Assembly (NCBI GenBank): GCA_963795555.1
Contig: CAWCHZ010000002.1
Coordinates: 1,426,001-1,490,000, forward strand
Length of the DNA: 64,000 bases
Reading direction: 5' to 3'
Origin: CAWCHZ01 sp963795555
Lineage (GTDB): Bacteria > Actinomycetota > Thermoleophilia > Solirubrobacterales > Solirubrobacteraceae
Under the pieces are notes generated by a model, which was given only the letters and a program-made list of their open reading frames with translations, made no database searches and had not been told where the DNA came from. Position numbers and translations under genes: made by a program. Shown in pieces: positions 1 through 9,766 of this stretch (positions are counted from its first letter, which is position 1; each line of letters opens with the position of its first letter).

Positions 1-2153
<2,153 letters not shown>

Positions 2154-2159
2154 GCAAAG

Positions 2160-2178
2160 GGCCGCGTCAGACGCGGCC
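2160..2178 (-). terminator. GC-rich hairpin between pth and mfd
   Basis: The sequence GGCCGCGTC-A-GACGCGGCC is a 9-bp perfect inverted repeat. On the minus strand it is followed by CCTTTGC and lies only a few bases ahead of the mfd ATG. It could end or attenuate pth transcription, or fold the mfd leader. The T-tract is weak, so a terminator role is tentative. Confidence 0.4.
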
Positions 2179-2217
2179 GAGGGTCGCGGGCATGGTCGAC
2201 AGCCCGCCCGACTGAGT

Positions 2218-2796
2218 CTAGAGCGTCGCCGGCCGAGCGATGAACGCCTGCGCCGCGTCGGCGGCGCGCGCGACCAGCGCGCGCACCTCCTCGGGCGGCT
2301 CGCCGAAGCGGCGCAGCACATAGTCGGCGACCACCTCGGGGTCGGTGGAGTCCGGGCGCCCGACCCCGACCCGCACCCGCGCGAAGCCGTTGTCGCCCAG
2401 CTCACGCGCCAGCGACTTGAGCCCGTTGTGGCCGGCGAGGCCGCCCCCCACCCGGGCGCGGATCTCTCCGAACGGCAGATCGATCTCGTCGTGGAGCACC
2501 AGCACCTGGGTGAGCGGCAAGTGCAGGGCGCCGCGCGCCGGTCCGACCGACCGTCCCGCGTCGTTCATGTAGGTCAGCGGCCAGAGGATCGCGACCTGGG
2601 CACCACCGGCGCCGGCGCGGCCCTGCGCGATGCGACCTGCGAACGCGCTCCGGGGCCGACCGATCTCCCAGCGTCGCGCAAGCTCATCCGCGACGGCAAA
2701 GCCGACGTTGTGGCGTGTCTGCTCGTAGCGCCGCCCCGGGTTGCCCAGGCCGACGATCAGCCAGTCGACGGGGGCGCCAGCGCGGCGCAGGCTCAC
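2218..2796 (-). CDS. pth: Peptidyl-tRNA hydrolase
   Basis: This cytosolic enzyme frees tRNA from peptidyl-tRNA released by stalled ribosomes. The 192-residue product has normal length for the family. It shows GLGNPGRRYEQTRHNVGF with catalytic His29, substrate-binding Asn78 in LTYMND, HDEID with the His-activating Asp103, and the GGGLAGHNGLKSL loop. The start is GTG at 2794-2796, which overlaps the rplY stop as GTGA, so the two are probably translationally coupled. rplY upstream and mfd downstream form the usual actinobacterial cluster. Confidence 0.97.
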   Translation of the reverse strand: MSLRRAGAPVDWLIVGLGNPGRRYEQTRHNVGFAVADELARRWEIGRPRSAFAGRIAQGRAGAGGAQVAILWPLTYMNDAGRSVGPARGALHLPLTQVLVLHDEIDLPFGEIRARVGGGLAGHNGLKSLARELGDNGFARVRVGVGRPDSTDPEVVADYVLRRFGEPPEEVRALVARAADAAQAFIARPATL

Positions 2797-3509
2797 TCGC
2801 CGGGCGCTGACCCGGACGCCTCGGATGCCGGCTCCTGCGCCTGCTCCCCGCCAGCCGCAGCCCCCTCCTCACCAGCCTCAGCCCGCTCCTCGCCAACCAG
2901 CTCGGTCTCCTGCTCGGGGCCCGTGGCCTCCTCCGGCGCGCTCGGCGCCACGACGGTCGCGATCACCGTCTCGGCGCCGTCGAGCAGCGCGACGCCCTCG
3001 GGCGCGCTGACCGACTCCAGCGTGACGGTGGCGTGCAGCTCGAGCGTCGAGACGTCATGACGGATGGCGTCGGGGATGGCGGCGGGCAGGGCCTCGACGT
3101 TGAGCTCGTGCAGGACCTGCTCGAGCACGCCGCCCACCTTCACGCCCGGCGCATCCTCCGCGCCGATCAGCTCGAGCGCCACGACCGCGTGGATCGGCTG
3201 ATCGAGCCGGACACGCAGCAGGTCGACATGGAGGGTCGTCCCGTTGACCGGATGGCGATGCTCCTCCTTGAGAATGACCGGCGTCGTGCGGCCGTCGTCC
3301 AGGCTCAGATCGATCACGGCGCTGCCATGTGTCAGCGCATAGCGCAGCTGCAGGCCATCGACGTCGAAGGCGATCGGGTCCTTGCCGCCACCGTAGACGA
3401 CGCCGGGGACCCGCCCGCTGCGGCGCAGCCGGCGCGCCGCGCGCGAGCCCGCCGACGTGCGCGACGCAGCGTCGAGGCGAATCGCCTGGGCTGTCTGGGA
3501 GCGCGCCAT
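2793..3509 (-). CDS. rplY: 50S ribosomal protein L25 / general stress protein Ctc
   Basis: L25 binds 5S rRNA in the large subunit. The 238-residue product is the long TL5/CTC form: an N-terminal 5S-binding beta-barrel (about residues 1-95, with SGRVPGVVYGGG), a second beta domain (about 100-190, with LHVDLLRV), and an acidic Glu/Ala/Gly-rich tail typical of actinobacterial homologues. The ATG at 3507-3509 fits the conserved N-terminus. The gene heads the rplY-pth-mfd run and its stop overlaps the pth start. Confidence 0.95.
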   Translation of the reverse strand: MARSQTAQAIRLDAASRTSAGSRAARRLRRSGRVPGVVYGGGKDPIAFDVDGLQLRYALTHGSAVIDLSLDDGRTTPVILKEEHRHPVNGTTLHVDLLRVRLDQPIHAVVALELIGAEDAPGVKVGGVLEQVLHELNVEALPAAIPDAIRHDVSTLELHATVTLESVSAPEGVALLDGAETVIATVVAPSAPEEATGPEQETELVGEERAEAGEEGAAAGGEQAQEPASEASGSAPGE

Positions 3510-3531
3510 GACGGCGCTCGATGGTAGCGAA

Positions 3532-3602
3532 TAGGCCCTGGCCGCCGCCGCTGGTCGGCGCTACCAATTAGGCTCTGGCCGCCGCTGCTGGTCGGCGCTA
3601 CC
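3532..3602. repeat. Tandem pair of ~34-bp repeats, 37-bp period
   Basis: Copies at 3532-3565 and 3569-3602 each begin TAGGC and end CTGGTCGGCGCTACC, differing at two positions. They fill the gap between the rplY start and the small membrane-protein gene on the other strand. No promoter-like motif stands out. Confidence 0.8.
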
Positions 3603-3610
3603 CTCAGGGC

Positions 3611-3949
3611 ATGTCTCCCGATGGGGAGCTGATCGCCTTCCTGGCGGTGCTGCATGGGGCTGGCTTGTTGCTGGCCGCTGGGCTGCTGCTGCTGGTGTTT
3701 CGCGCCGAGCGACGCAGCGATCGCTCCGGCCCGGACGAGGACGATGGCGGTGGCGGCAACGATCGCGTGCCCCCGGCCGTGCCGCGGCGGCCCGGTGATG
3801 GTGGTCTGCCGCTGCCCAGCGCCCAACCGGCGCGCATGCGGCTGCGCGACCATCGGCGTCTGGCCGAGCTGCTGCCGGCCTTCCCGCCCCGACGTTCCCA
3901 CCCCGCCACGCCGCAGCGTCCCCCGGACCGCACGCCGACCGGGCGCTAG
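3611..3949 (+). CDS. Small putative membrane protein, unknown function
   Basis: The predicted 112-residue protein has one hydrophobic segment at about residues 8-31 (LIAFLAVLHGAGLLLAAGLL), followed by a basic/acidic patch and a Pro/Arg-rich tail. That fits a single-pass anchor with a disordered cytoplasmic tail. I do not recognise a family. The ATG at 3611 lies just after the tandem repeat and no clear ribosome-binding site is visible. Other frames here are also open, as is common at this GC content, so coding status is only moderately supported. Confidence 0.45.
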   Translation: MSPDGELIAFLAVLHGAGLLLAAGLLLLVFRAERRSDRSGPDEDDGGGGNDRVPPAVPRRPGDGGLPLPSAQPARMRLRDHRRLAELLPAFPPRRSHPATPQRPPDRTPTGR

Positions 3950-3969
3950 CCCGGCCGCAGCGCGCGGGC

Positions 3970-4053
3970 GCGAGCGTCAGCCGATCACAGCGCTCCCGCG
4001 AGCGTCAGCCGATCACAGCGCTCCCGCGAGCGTCAGTCGATCACAGCGCTGCC
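3970..4053. repeat. Three tandem 28-bp repeats
   Basis: Copies at 3970-3997, 3998-4025 and 4026-4053 share GCGAGCGTCAGCCGATCACA and the third is slightly diverged. The array sits just past the stop of the GH2 gene (4060-4062) and before the small membrane-protein gene, which converges on it. Confidence 0.9.
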
Positions 4054-4059
4054 GGGCAC

Positions 4060-6012
4060 TCACGGGCCGATCTGCTGAGTCGCGTGGTAGAGGCGGCGCA
4101 GCTCGAAGTAGGCCAGCTTCTGCACGCCGGCCGCGCTGACCAGGCCCTTCTGGTGCCAGGGTGGGCTCGGTCGCGGATTGCCCCCGGTCCAACGAGGGGC
4201 GACGCGGAACTCCTGCAGCGAGAAGTAGATCGCGCCGCTGAGCCAGGGGAGCGAGGCGAAGACCTGGTTCTGGGCGTCGACGAAGGCGGCCTGGAACTCG
4301 TAGGTGCCGCGCTCCTCGGGCGGCCCGTCACGGTTGGCCTCAGCGCCGTACTCGGTGACCATCAGCGCCTTGCCGCGATAGCAGTCGTGCAGCATCTGGA
4401 GGTATCCAGGCAGCAATGCGGGGTCGGCAACCGAGCCCTCGGGGCCCGGATACCAGCCGAAGTAGTCGTTGACGCCGATCAGATCCAGCGGCGCATAGGC
4501 GGCACGCTGACAGCCAGCGAGCGGGTAGCCGAGCGTCGCCACCGCCGCCGGACGGGTGGGGTCCAGCCGGTGGATCAGGGCGGCCGCACGCCGGTAGTAG
4601 TCGTCGATCACCGCTCCCGGCGTGGCGCTGAGCTCGTTGGCAACCGACCAGGTGAAGATCGAGGCGTGGTTGCCGTTGTCGACGATGTTCTCGCGCAGCT
4701 GCTCGAGCGCCGCGCCGCGCACGCCGTTCTGCGACATGACGCCCTCGTTCATCTGGTACATCGGGATCTCCGACCAGACGAGGATGCCAAGCTGGTCGGC
4801 GAGCTCGAGCAGCTCGGGGTGCAGCGGGTAGTGCGCGCGGATCACGGTCGCGCCGAGATCGCGGACCCAGCCCATCATCTTCGCGCGCCAGGCGTTGTCG
4901 ACCGCGCCACCGAGCACCAGGTCGTCCTCGTGGATCGCAACGCCGCGCAGGTGGAGCGGGCGACCGTTGAGCAGCAGCTGCCCACTCGGCGTAACCCTGA
5001 TCGAGCGAATCCCGACGTGCAGGTGATAGCCGGCGACCGCGCCACCCGCGGTCGCCTGGATCGCCACCGGGTAGAGGTGAGGGTCGCTCGGCGACCACAG
5101 CTGCGGCTGTGCAACGCGCACGGCCGCGGTGAAGGTGCGGCTGCCGTGCGGCTTGATCCGACCAGCGCCCAGCGCGACGGGCAGGTCGCCGAAGCTGGCA
5201 TTGACGCTGGCCCTCTGGGGCCTGGCGGTGACGTTGCGCAACGCGACCGTGAACTCGATCCGCGCCGCACACGTCGGGCAGGGCAGCACCGGCCGTACCA
5301 TCACCGAGCGGTAGTCGACGTTGACGGCACTGCGCAGGTAGACCTCCCGCAGCAGGCCGCCGTAGTTCCACCAACCGCCGGTCGGCTGGCCGGCGACGGT
5401 CGCGGCGGGCGGCAGGTCGCTGAACCGGCGGCGGTTGTCGACGCGCACGACGAGACGGTTCAGGCCGGTGCGGTCGACGTTCTTGAGGTCAAGCTCGAAC
5501 GGCAGGTAGGCACCCGCGTGCGAGCCGAGGCGACGCCCGTTGAGCCAGACGGTCGCGCGGTAGCGGACGCTCTCGAAGCGCACGATCCAGTGGATGTCGT
5601 TGGCCGGCGAGGGCAGCACGAAGTCCTTGCGGTACCAGACCACCGAGCCCGCCATGCTGCGCGCCGAGTCGTCCCCGGCGTTCCAGGCGTTGGGGACCGT
5701 GATCGAGCTCCAGCCGGCAGTCGCTGCCTGCGCGAAGTAGCGTCCGCGCACGCCGGCGTCGGCGTCGTCGCGCCGAAACAGCCAGCTGCCGCCGATCAGA
5801 TAGCGACCGTCGTAGCCGTCGTTGTAGAGGACGCGCGGCTCGGGGACATAGGCGGCGGCGTGGCCAAGCGGGGGACGGGTGAGCGCGGCGTGGGCGGCCG
5901 GCGGGTGCGCGAGCGCCTGGAGCAGAGCCGCCTGCACCAGCACGGCACTCACCCCGACAGCGATCATCGGGGTCCAGCTGCGCGGGAGCGGCACAAGGCG
6001 TCGCCGGCTCAC
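4060..6012 (-). CDS. Secreted or membrane-anchored glycoside hydrolase family 2 (beta-glucuronidase/beta-galactosidase type)
   Basis: GH2 retaining enzymes cleave beta-linked terminal galactose, glucuronate or related sugars. The 650-residue product has an N-terminal hydrophobic segment (about residues 15-35) after an Arg-rich start, consistent with export or anchoring. A jelly-roll sugar-binding domain (about 65-230), an Ig-like domain (about 235-340) and a TIM barrel (345-640) follow. The acid/base is probably Glu460 in WSVANE and the nucleophile Glu554 in VTEYGAE. Substrate cannot be told from sequence. The GTG start (6010-6012) overlaps the upstream regulator's stop as GTGA, so the two are probably co-expressed. 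It lies in an insertion between prs and rplY. Confidence 0.9.
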   Translation of the reverse strand: MSRRRLVPLPRSWTPMIAVGVSAVLVQAALLQALAHPPAAHAALTRPPLGHAAAYVPEPRVLYNDGYDGRYLIGGSWLFRRDDADAGVRGRYFAQAATAGWSSITVPNAWNAGDDSARSMAGSVVWYRKDFVLPSPANDIHWIVRFESVRYRATVWLNGRRLGSHAGAYLPFELDLKNVDRTGLNRLVVRVDNRRRFSDLPPAATVAGQPTGGWWNYGGLLREVYLRSAVNVDYRSVMVRPVLPCPTCAARIEFTVALRNVTARPQRASVNASFGDLPVALGAGRIKPHGSRTFTAAVRVAQPQLWSPSDPHLYPVAIQATAGGAVAGYHLHVGIRSIRVTPSGQLLLNGRPLHLRGVAIHEDDLVLGGAVDNAWRAKMMGWVRDLGATVIRAHYPLHPELLELADQLGILVWSEIPMYQMNEGVMSQNGVRGAALEQLRENIVDNGNHASIFTWSVANELSATPGAVIDDYYRRAAALIHRLDPTRPAAVATLGYPLAGCQRAAYAPLDLIGVNDYFGWYPGPEGSVADPALLPGYLQMLHDCYRGKALMVTEYGAEANRDGPPEERGTYEFQAAFVDAQNQVFASLPWLSGAIYFSLQEFRVAPRWTGGNPRPSPPWHQKGLVSAAGVQKLAYFELRRLYHATQQIGP

Positions 6013-7664
6013 CGTGAGCCCGCGTCGACCGCGTGATACCGGGTGCCGCGACGTTGTCCGGTACGGCGTAGGCGGCCCTCGTGCACGAGACGATCGAGCA
6101 CCGTGAGCGCCTCGATGCGATCCAGGCCGGTGGCCTGGCGAACATCGGCATTGGAGATCGGCCCATGGTCGGCGAGGTGTGCCACGGTGTCATCGAGCTG
6201 CTGCGGGCTCAGGCGCAGCCCCGCCGGTGGCCGCAGCGACCCGCTCAGCCGGTAGCTCGCGCCGCCGCGCTGGCCGCGCTGCTCGAGGAAGCCTTCGTCA
6301 CGCAGCCGCTGCAGAATCCCGCGCGCGTGCGCGGCGTCCACATCGACGATCTGCCGGACCCGCGCGTTGGTCAGCGCCTCTCCGCGTGCCGCGTGCACAA
6401 GCGCTATGCGATCAGTGCCGGCCAGAGCTCCACGCTGCTCCAGCTCGCGGACCCATGCCCGCTCAACCGGCGCCACGGCGCTGCGGATTGGCAGGGTCAC
6501 GGTCACCTCATGGCCATTGTCAGCGAAGCGCGGAGGCTCGAGCATCTCGTTTGCCATCGTGTCCTGCATGAGATCGACTCCCCGGCCCAGCTCCTCCGCC
6601 AGGCCGAACATGCGCAGCAGCCTGGTGACCACAAGGTTTCGAGCGGCTGTCGCCTCGCGAATGTTCTCAACCGTCACGGGCTCGGGCAGCCCTCCAGGCG
6701 ACCGCACCAGCACCGCGGAGGGGCGCAGCTCGATCCGGATGGCCGTACCCGCCGCCTCGTAGCTGCGGTGGGCCAGGGCGTTCGCCAGCGCCTCGCGCAG
6801 CACGAGCTCGGGTAACCGCGGAAGTTCATATCGCCTCGCTCCCAGCACGACCAGCTCGGTGCCAAGCTCGTCCACCAAACGACCGATGGCAGCCACGAGC
6901 ACCTTGTTGAGCGGCCCGCACAGCTCCTCACGACGGTCGTAGTCGATCGTCGCGTCGTCGGGGTAGCGCTGGATCTCGATGAGCGCCTTGCCCAAATAGC
7001 GACTTGGGTCGGGCACGAGATAGAGGGCTCCCGCCACGGTGAGCCGATCGCCGTCCAGCAGCCCGGCTTCGCGCAAGCGCTGCGGGGTGGCTCGAGACCA
7101 CCCGGCGATGCGCGCCAGCTCCTCCCGCAGCTCGGCGTCGATTGCGCGCAGGCCGGCATCGATGACGGTCGACTCGTAGCGCGAGCCCGTCCGCTCGTTG
7201 GCGAAGCGGGCGAGCTCCACACCAAACAGGGCGTCGTCGCGCGTCCCGCGGCGCACTTTGACGATGCCGCTCGATGTCTGGGCAAAGCCTTCACGGCGCC
7301 GCGCGATCGCAATGACACAGACCGGCACGTCGGCAACGTGGATCTCCATCAGCGAGTAACGCCCGACATCCCGCGCGCTCTGGATCGCGCGATGGATGTC
7401 GTCCTGAGTTCCAGCGTCCAGGGCTCGCCCGGTGATGCGACCGTCGTCACCAACGCCGATCAGGACGACGCCTCCGTCGGCGTTGGAGAAGGCCACCGCG
7501 GTGTCTTGGAGCTGGGTGCCGGAGACTCCCTGCTTGAACTCCACGAACTCACCCTCGGTTGGGAAGTTCGAGCCGAACTCCGCCAACGTCAGGTCGCGCG
7601 AAATCGGGCCGCGATGCTCCGGGTGGAACGGAGGATATGTCAAAGTTCTATGAGTCCGATTCAC
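6009..7664 (-). CDS. AlbA_2 (Schlafen-type) ATP-binding transcriptional regulator
   Basis: Proteins of this type combine an AlbA_2 domain with a GHKL-like middle region and C-terminal winged helices. Here the AlbA_2 core is clear (EGEFVEFKQGVSG, then FSNADGGVVLIGVGDDG), followed by the middle region with LREALANALAHRSYEAAG and winged-helix-like segments at the C-terminus ending in YHAVD. The start is uncertain: GTG at 7662-7664 gives 551 residues, TTG at 7641-7643 is an alternative, and neither has a good ribosome-binding site. Both lie inside a striking inverted repeat. Its stop overlaps the GH2 start, suggesting it controls or is co-transcribed with that enzyme. Confidence 0.8.
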   Translation of the reverse strand: MNRTHRTLTYPPFHPEHRGPISRDLTLAEFGSNFPTEGEFVEFKQGVSGTQLQDTAVAFSNADGGVVLIGVGDDGRITGRALDAGTQDDIHRAIQSARDVGRYSLMEIHVADVPVCVIAIARRREGFAQTSSGIVKVRRGTRDDALFGVELARFANERTGSRYESTVIDAGLRAIDAELREELARIAGWSRATPQRLREAGLLDGDRLTVAGALYLVPDPSRYLGKALIEIQRYPDDATIDYDRREELCGPLNKVLVAAIGRLVDELGTELVVLGARRYELPRLPELVLREALANALAHRSYEAAGTAIRIELRPSAVLVRSPGGLPEPVTVENIREATAARNLVVTRLLRMFGLAEELGRGVDLMQDTMANEMLEPPRFADNGHEVTVTLPIRSAVAPVERAWVRELEQRGALAGTDRIALVHAARGEALTNARVRQIVDVDAAHARGILQRLRDEGFLEQRGQRGGASYRLSGSLRPPAGLRLSPQQLDDTVAHLADHGPISNADVRQATGLDRIEALTVLDRLVHEGRLRRTGQRRGTRYHAVDAGSR

Positions 7665-7686
7665 GGCATAAGAACTTTGACATATC
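7634..7686. promoter_or_regulatory. Perfect 16-bp inverted repeat at the AlbA_2 regulator start
   Basis: GATATGTCAAAGTTCT (7634-7649) is exactly mirrored by AGAACTTTGACATATC (7671-7686), with a 21-bp spacer containing the candidate GTG start. The arms are AT-rich in an otherwise very GC-rich region. Each arm holds TTGACA, but no -10 box follows at the right distance on either strand. An autoregulatory operator is the favoured reading. A start-site RNA hairpin is possible. Confidence 0.6.
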
Positions 7687-7696
7687 GCACGGACAG

Positions 7697-7813
7697 GGCT
7701 TCGAAGCCGACTCGCCGGCGACCGCCAGCTCGCTGACGAGGAGCGGGTTGCCACCGTCGAGGCGCCCGAGAATCCTGGTCGCCTCCGACGAGCCCGTCTG
7801 GCCCAGGAAGAGC
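7697..7813 (-). pseudogene. Fragment resembling the ATPase region of a LuxR/MalT-type regulator
   Basis: Read on the minus strand in a frame with no start, this stretch encodes AELFLGQTGSSEATRILGR followed by LDGGNPLLVSELAVAGES. The second part resembles the GGNPFFVxEL motif of the AAA module in large LuxR/MalT-like regulators. The fragment begins exactly after the stop of the 7814-8269 gene and ends at the inverted repeat, with nothing of the rest of such a protein nearby. It is either a recombination remnant or chance similarity. Confidence 0.3.
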
Positions 7814-8269
7814 TCAGCATCCGCCCTGCGGGTCGATCGGAGCGCTGATGCTCAGCACGTGGATGGCGAAGCCCCTGAGGACGTCGCCGGAGCGGTGCAC
7901 GACGACGCACTGCACGACCGGCAGGGCGCCATCGGCCTTCCACGCCACCCGCGTGGCGGCTGTGCGCGCGCCGAGGTCGAACGGAGGTGGCGTCGCGACC
8001 TGCAGGAAGCTCAACGGTCCCGGCCGGCGCAACGAGCGCACCCGCGCGGCAACCATCGCGCGGCACGACGGGCTCGTCGCACAGCCCTGCAGGCGCGCCA
8101 CCATCGCCGCGGCATCGCCGCGCTGCTGGGCGCCGACCAGCGTCGTCACGGCGGCGCGCTCGGCGCCGTCTGCGCCGAGGATCCGCGCCAGCGCGAGGCT
8201 GACCGCCCCGAACAGGACGACGACGAGGACGATCAGCGCCCAGAGCTGCGCGCGCGACACCGCGGGCAT
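7814..8269 (-). CDS. Membrane-anchored hypothetical protein
   Basis: The predicted 151-residue protein has one N-terminal transmembrane segment (about residues 9-29, LWALIVLVVVLFGAVSLALA) and an extracytoplasmic domain of about 115 residues. Cys62, Cys69, Cys123 and the terminal Cys could form disulfides. Helix-rich early residues and later beta-like stretches suggest a small folded domain of the NTF2-like size class, but I do not recognise a family. It lies 29 bp downstream of another unknown gene on the same strand. Confidence 0.65.
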   Translation of the reverse strand: MPAVSRAQLWALIVLVVVLFGAVSLALARILGADGAERAAVTTLVGAQQRGDAAAMVARLQGCATSPSCRAMVAARVRSLRRPGPLSFLQVATPPPFDLGARTAATRVAWKADGALPVVQCVVVHRSGDVLRGFAIHVLSISAPIDPQGGC

Positions 8270-8298
8270 CTTGCCCGAAGAACCGCGCGGACGCCCGC

Positions 8299-9021
8299 TC
8301 AGTCGGCGTCGCCGTTGAGCTCGAGGAAGCGGTCGACCGACGCTTCGTCGTGGCTGATCCGCTCAGCCAGGCGCACGGCGTGCTCGGCCGCGAGCTCGAA
8401 GAAGTCCGCGATGCAACGAGCGGGGTCGTCGGGCAGCGGGTAGATCCGCGCCAAGTCCTGGTGGGCGCAGACGATCCCCAACGGGGGTCGGCCCTGCGCC
8501 AGGTTGCGCGCCCCACAGACCGCCGTGACGACCAGCCGCCGCTCGGGCGCGACCAAGGCCACCGGCAGCAGCCGATGCGCGGGGAGCTGGATCGCAAGCT
8601 CGATCGAGCGCTCCACCTCGACCTCGTCGCCGCTCAGCTCGGCGAGCGGCTCGCGCCAGATGTCGAGCACCGTCTCGGCGCCGACGATCGCGTCGCGCAG
8701 GGCGACCGCCTGCTGCGCGTATAGACGCTCGGCCTGCTCGCGGTCCTCGGCATCGGCGAGGTCGAGCGCGCAGGGGATCCGCAGCAGCTCGGCGGCATCG
8801 ACCGCCTCGCCAACGCCGTGCCGACCGGGGGCCACGTACGTCTGGATCGTGCCCAGATCGCGGCGCCCGTGGAAGATCACGGTGACGGTCTGGCTGAGCG
8901 GAAGATGGTCGACGGCGAGCGCCACCGCCGCCGCGTCGCTGCCGTCGATCAGGGCCCGGCGCAGCAGCTCGTCCGCTGCGTCACCATCCTGCCATGCGTA
9001 TCCGTCGCGTGGCCCGTCCAT
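8299..9021 (-). CDS. Hypothetical protein, 240 residues
   Basis: I do not recognise this protein. It is an acidic, soluble alpha/beta sequence with no signal peptide or membrane segment. It shows a start like MDGPRDGYAWQDGDAADELL, a beta-rich HLPLSQTVTVIFHGRRDLGT stretch, a long helical centre, and a second beta part (RLLPVALVAPERRLVVTAV). The ATG at 9019-9021 is the natural start. The membrane protein gene follows 29 bp downstream and may share its transcript. Confidence 0.6.
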   Translation of the reverse strand: MDGPRDGYAWQDGDAADELLRRALIDGSDAAAVALAVDHLPLSQTVTVIFHGRRDLGTIQTYVAPGRHGVGEAVDAAELLRIPCALDLADAEDREQAERLYAQQAVALRDAIVGAETVLDIWREPLAELSGDEVEVERSIELAIQLPAHRLLPVALVAPERRLVVTAVCGARNLAQGRPPLGIVCAHQDLARIYPLPDDPARCIADFFELAAEHAVRLAERISHDEASVDRFLELNGDAD

Positions 9022-9109
9022 CCTCAGGCTATTTACCCGTTTGGAGGCCTGTCGTACTCATCGACGATCATAGGCCGATGATCAGCGCGAACAACCGACG
9101 CGACGCCTG

Positions 9110-9205
9110 ATGAGGATCGTCCAGAGACCTTGGGGCTTCGCATGAGGGTCGTCCACAAGCTGTGGAGGCTCGTATGAGGATCATCTACAAGCCCTTCGGG
9201 CTGCT
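9110..9205 (+). repeat. Three degenerate 32-bp repeats copying the DUF4235 start region
   Basis: ATGAGG(A/G)TC(G/A)TC occurs at 9110, 9142 and 9174, exactly 32 bp apart, with similar following sequence. The third copy is the true start of the DUF4235 gene. Since 32 is not a multiple of three, the upstream copies are out of frame and look like non-coding duplications of the gene's 5' end. Confidence 0.7.
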
Positions 9206-9449
9206 GGTCGGGCTGCTCGGCGGCGCAATCGCGCGCACGGTCTTCTCGCGTGTCTGGCGGCTCATCGACGACGAGGACCCGCCGACGCCGACGACCGAGC
9301 GGACGAGCTGGCCAAAGGTGCTCGGAGCGGCGCTGCTGCAGGGCGCGATCTTCCGCGTCACCCGGGCCGCGACGGATCGCGCGGGAGCCGTCGGGTGGTC
9401 GCGCCTCACGGGCGCGTGGCCCGGCAAGCGCGAGCCGGACAGGAGCTAG
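9174..9449 (+). CDS. DUF4235 small membrane protein
   Basis: The 91-residue product (MRIIYKPFGLLVGLLGGAIA...) matches the actinobacterial DUF4235 pattern: an N-terminal YKP motif, a hydrophobic glycine-rich segment (about residues 8-22), a central W-x-x-D region, and a second hydrophobic amphipathic segment with LLQGAIFRVTRAATDR. The function is unknown. ATG 9174 has GGAGG at 9164-9168, a good ribosome-binding site, and is preferred over in-frame starts further upstream. Its stop overlaps the stop of the convergent gene in a shared CTAG. Confidence 0.8.
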   Translation: MRIIYKPFGLLVGLLGGAIARTVFSRVWRLIDDEDPPTPTTERTSWPKVLGAALLQGAIFRVTRAATDRAGAVGWSRLTGAWPGKREPDRS

Positions 9450-9754
9450 CCACCACGGAGGATGAAGCCGCGCTGCTCGAGCGTCGCCAGCGCGTCCTCG
9501 AAGGCGGTGAAGTCGCGCGCCAGTAGGTGGTCGATCGGACGGCCGTCCGGGCCGTTGCTGCGCAGCCAGCGACCCACTACCCCGGGCCCCAGCCGTTCCA
9601 GCGGCTCGGCGAGCAGATCGAGCAGGATCCCCAGCTCGGGTCGATGATCCAGCTCGCCCGCCACCACCGTCAGCGGGTCGGCATCGAGGACCTGACAGAG
9701 CTCCTCATCGGAGAGCCCGAGCTGCTGCTGGAGCCGCGCCGCCGGCGAGCTCAT
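9446..9754 (-). CDS. Hypothetical protein, possibly with an MbcA/ParS-like domain
   Basis: The 102-residue product begins MSSPAARLQQQLGLSDEELC, which looks like a short helix-turn-helix-type N-terminus. It continues with an all-helical part ending WLRSNGPDGRPIDHLL... and ALATLEQRGFI, reminiscent of the antitoxin/toxin-binding domain of the Xre/MbcA/ParS family. No RES-type toxin partner is adjacent, so an antitoxin role is not supported by context. It ends 12 bp upstream of nothing toxin-like; instead prs follows downstream on the same strand. Confidence 0.6.
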   Translation of the reverse strand: MSSPAARLQQQLGLSDEELCQVLDADPLTVVAGELDHRPELGILLDLLAEPLERLGPGVVGRWLRSNGPDGRPIDHLLARDFTAFEDALATLEQRGFILRGG

Positions 9755-9766
9755 CGAAGCCCTGAC

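Noticed and set aside
7677..7705. Promoter with -35 TTGACA in the inverted repeat at 7634-7686
   Set aside because: Neither strand has a plausible -10 hexamer 16-18 bp downstream. The TTGACA arises from the arm symmetry.
6009..8597. An 862-codon open frame that would extend the AlbA_2 regulator far upstream
   Set aside because: The added N-terminal half lies antisense or out of frame over other genes (7814-8269, 8299-9021) and is low-complexity. The AlbA_2 similarity starts after 7643.
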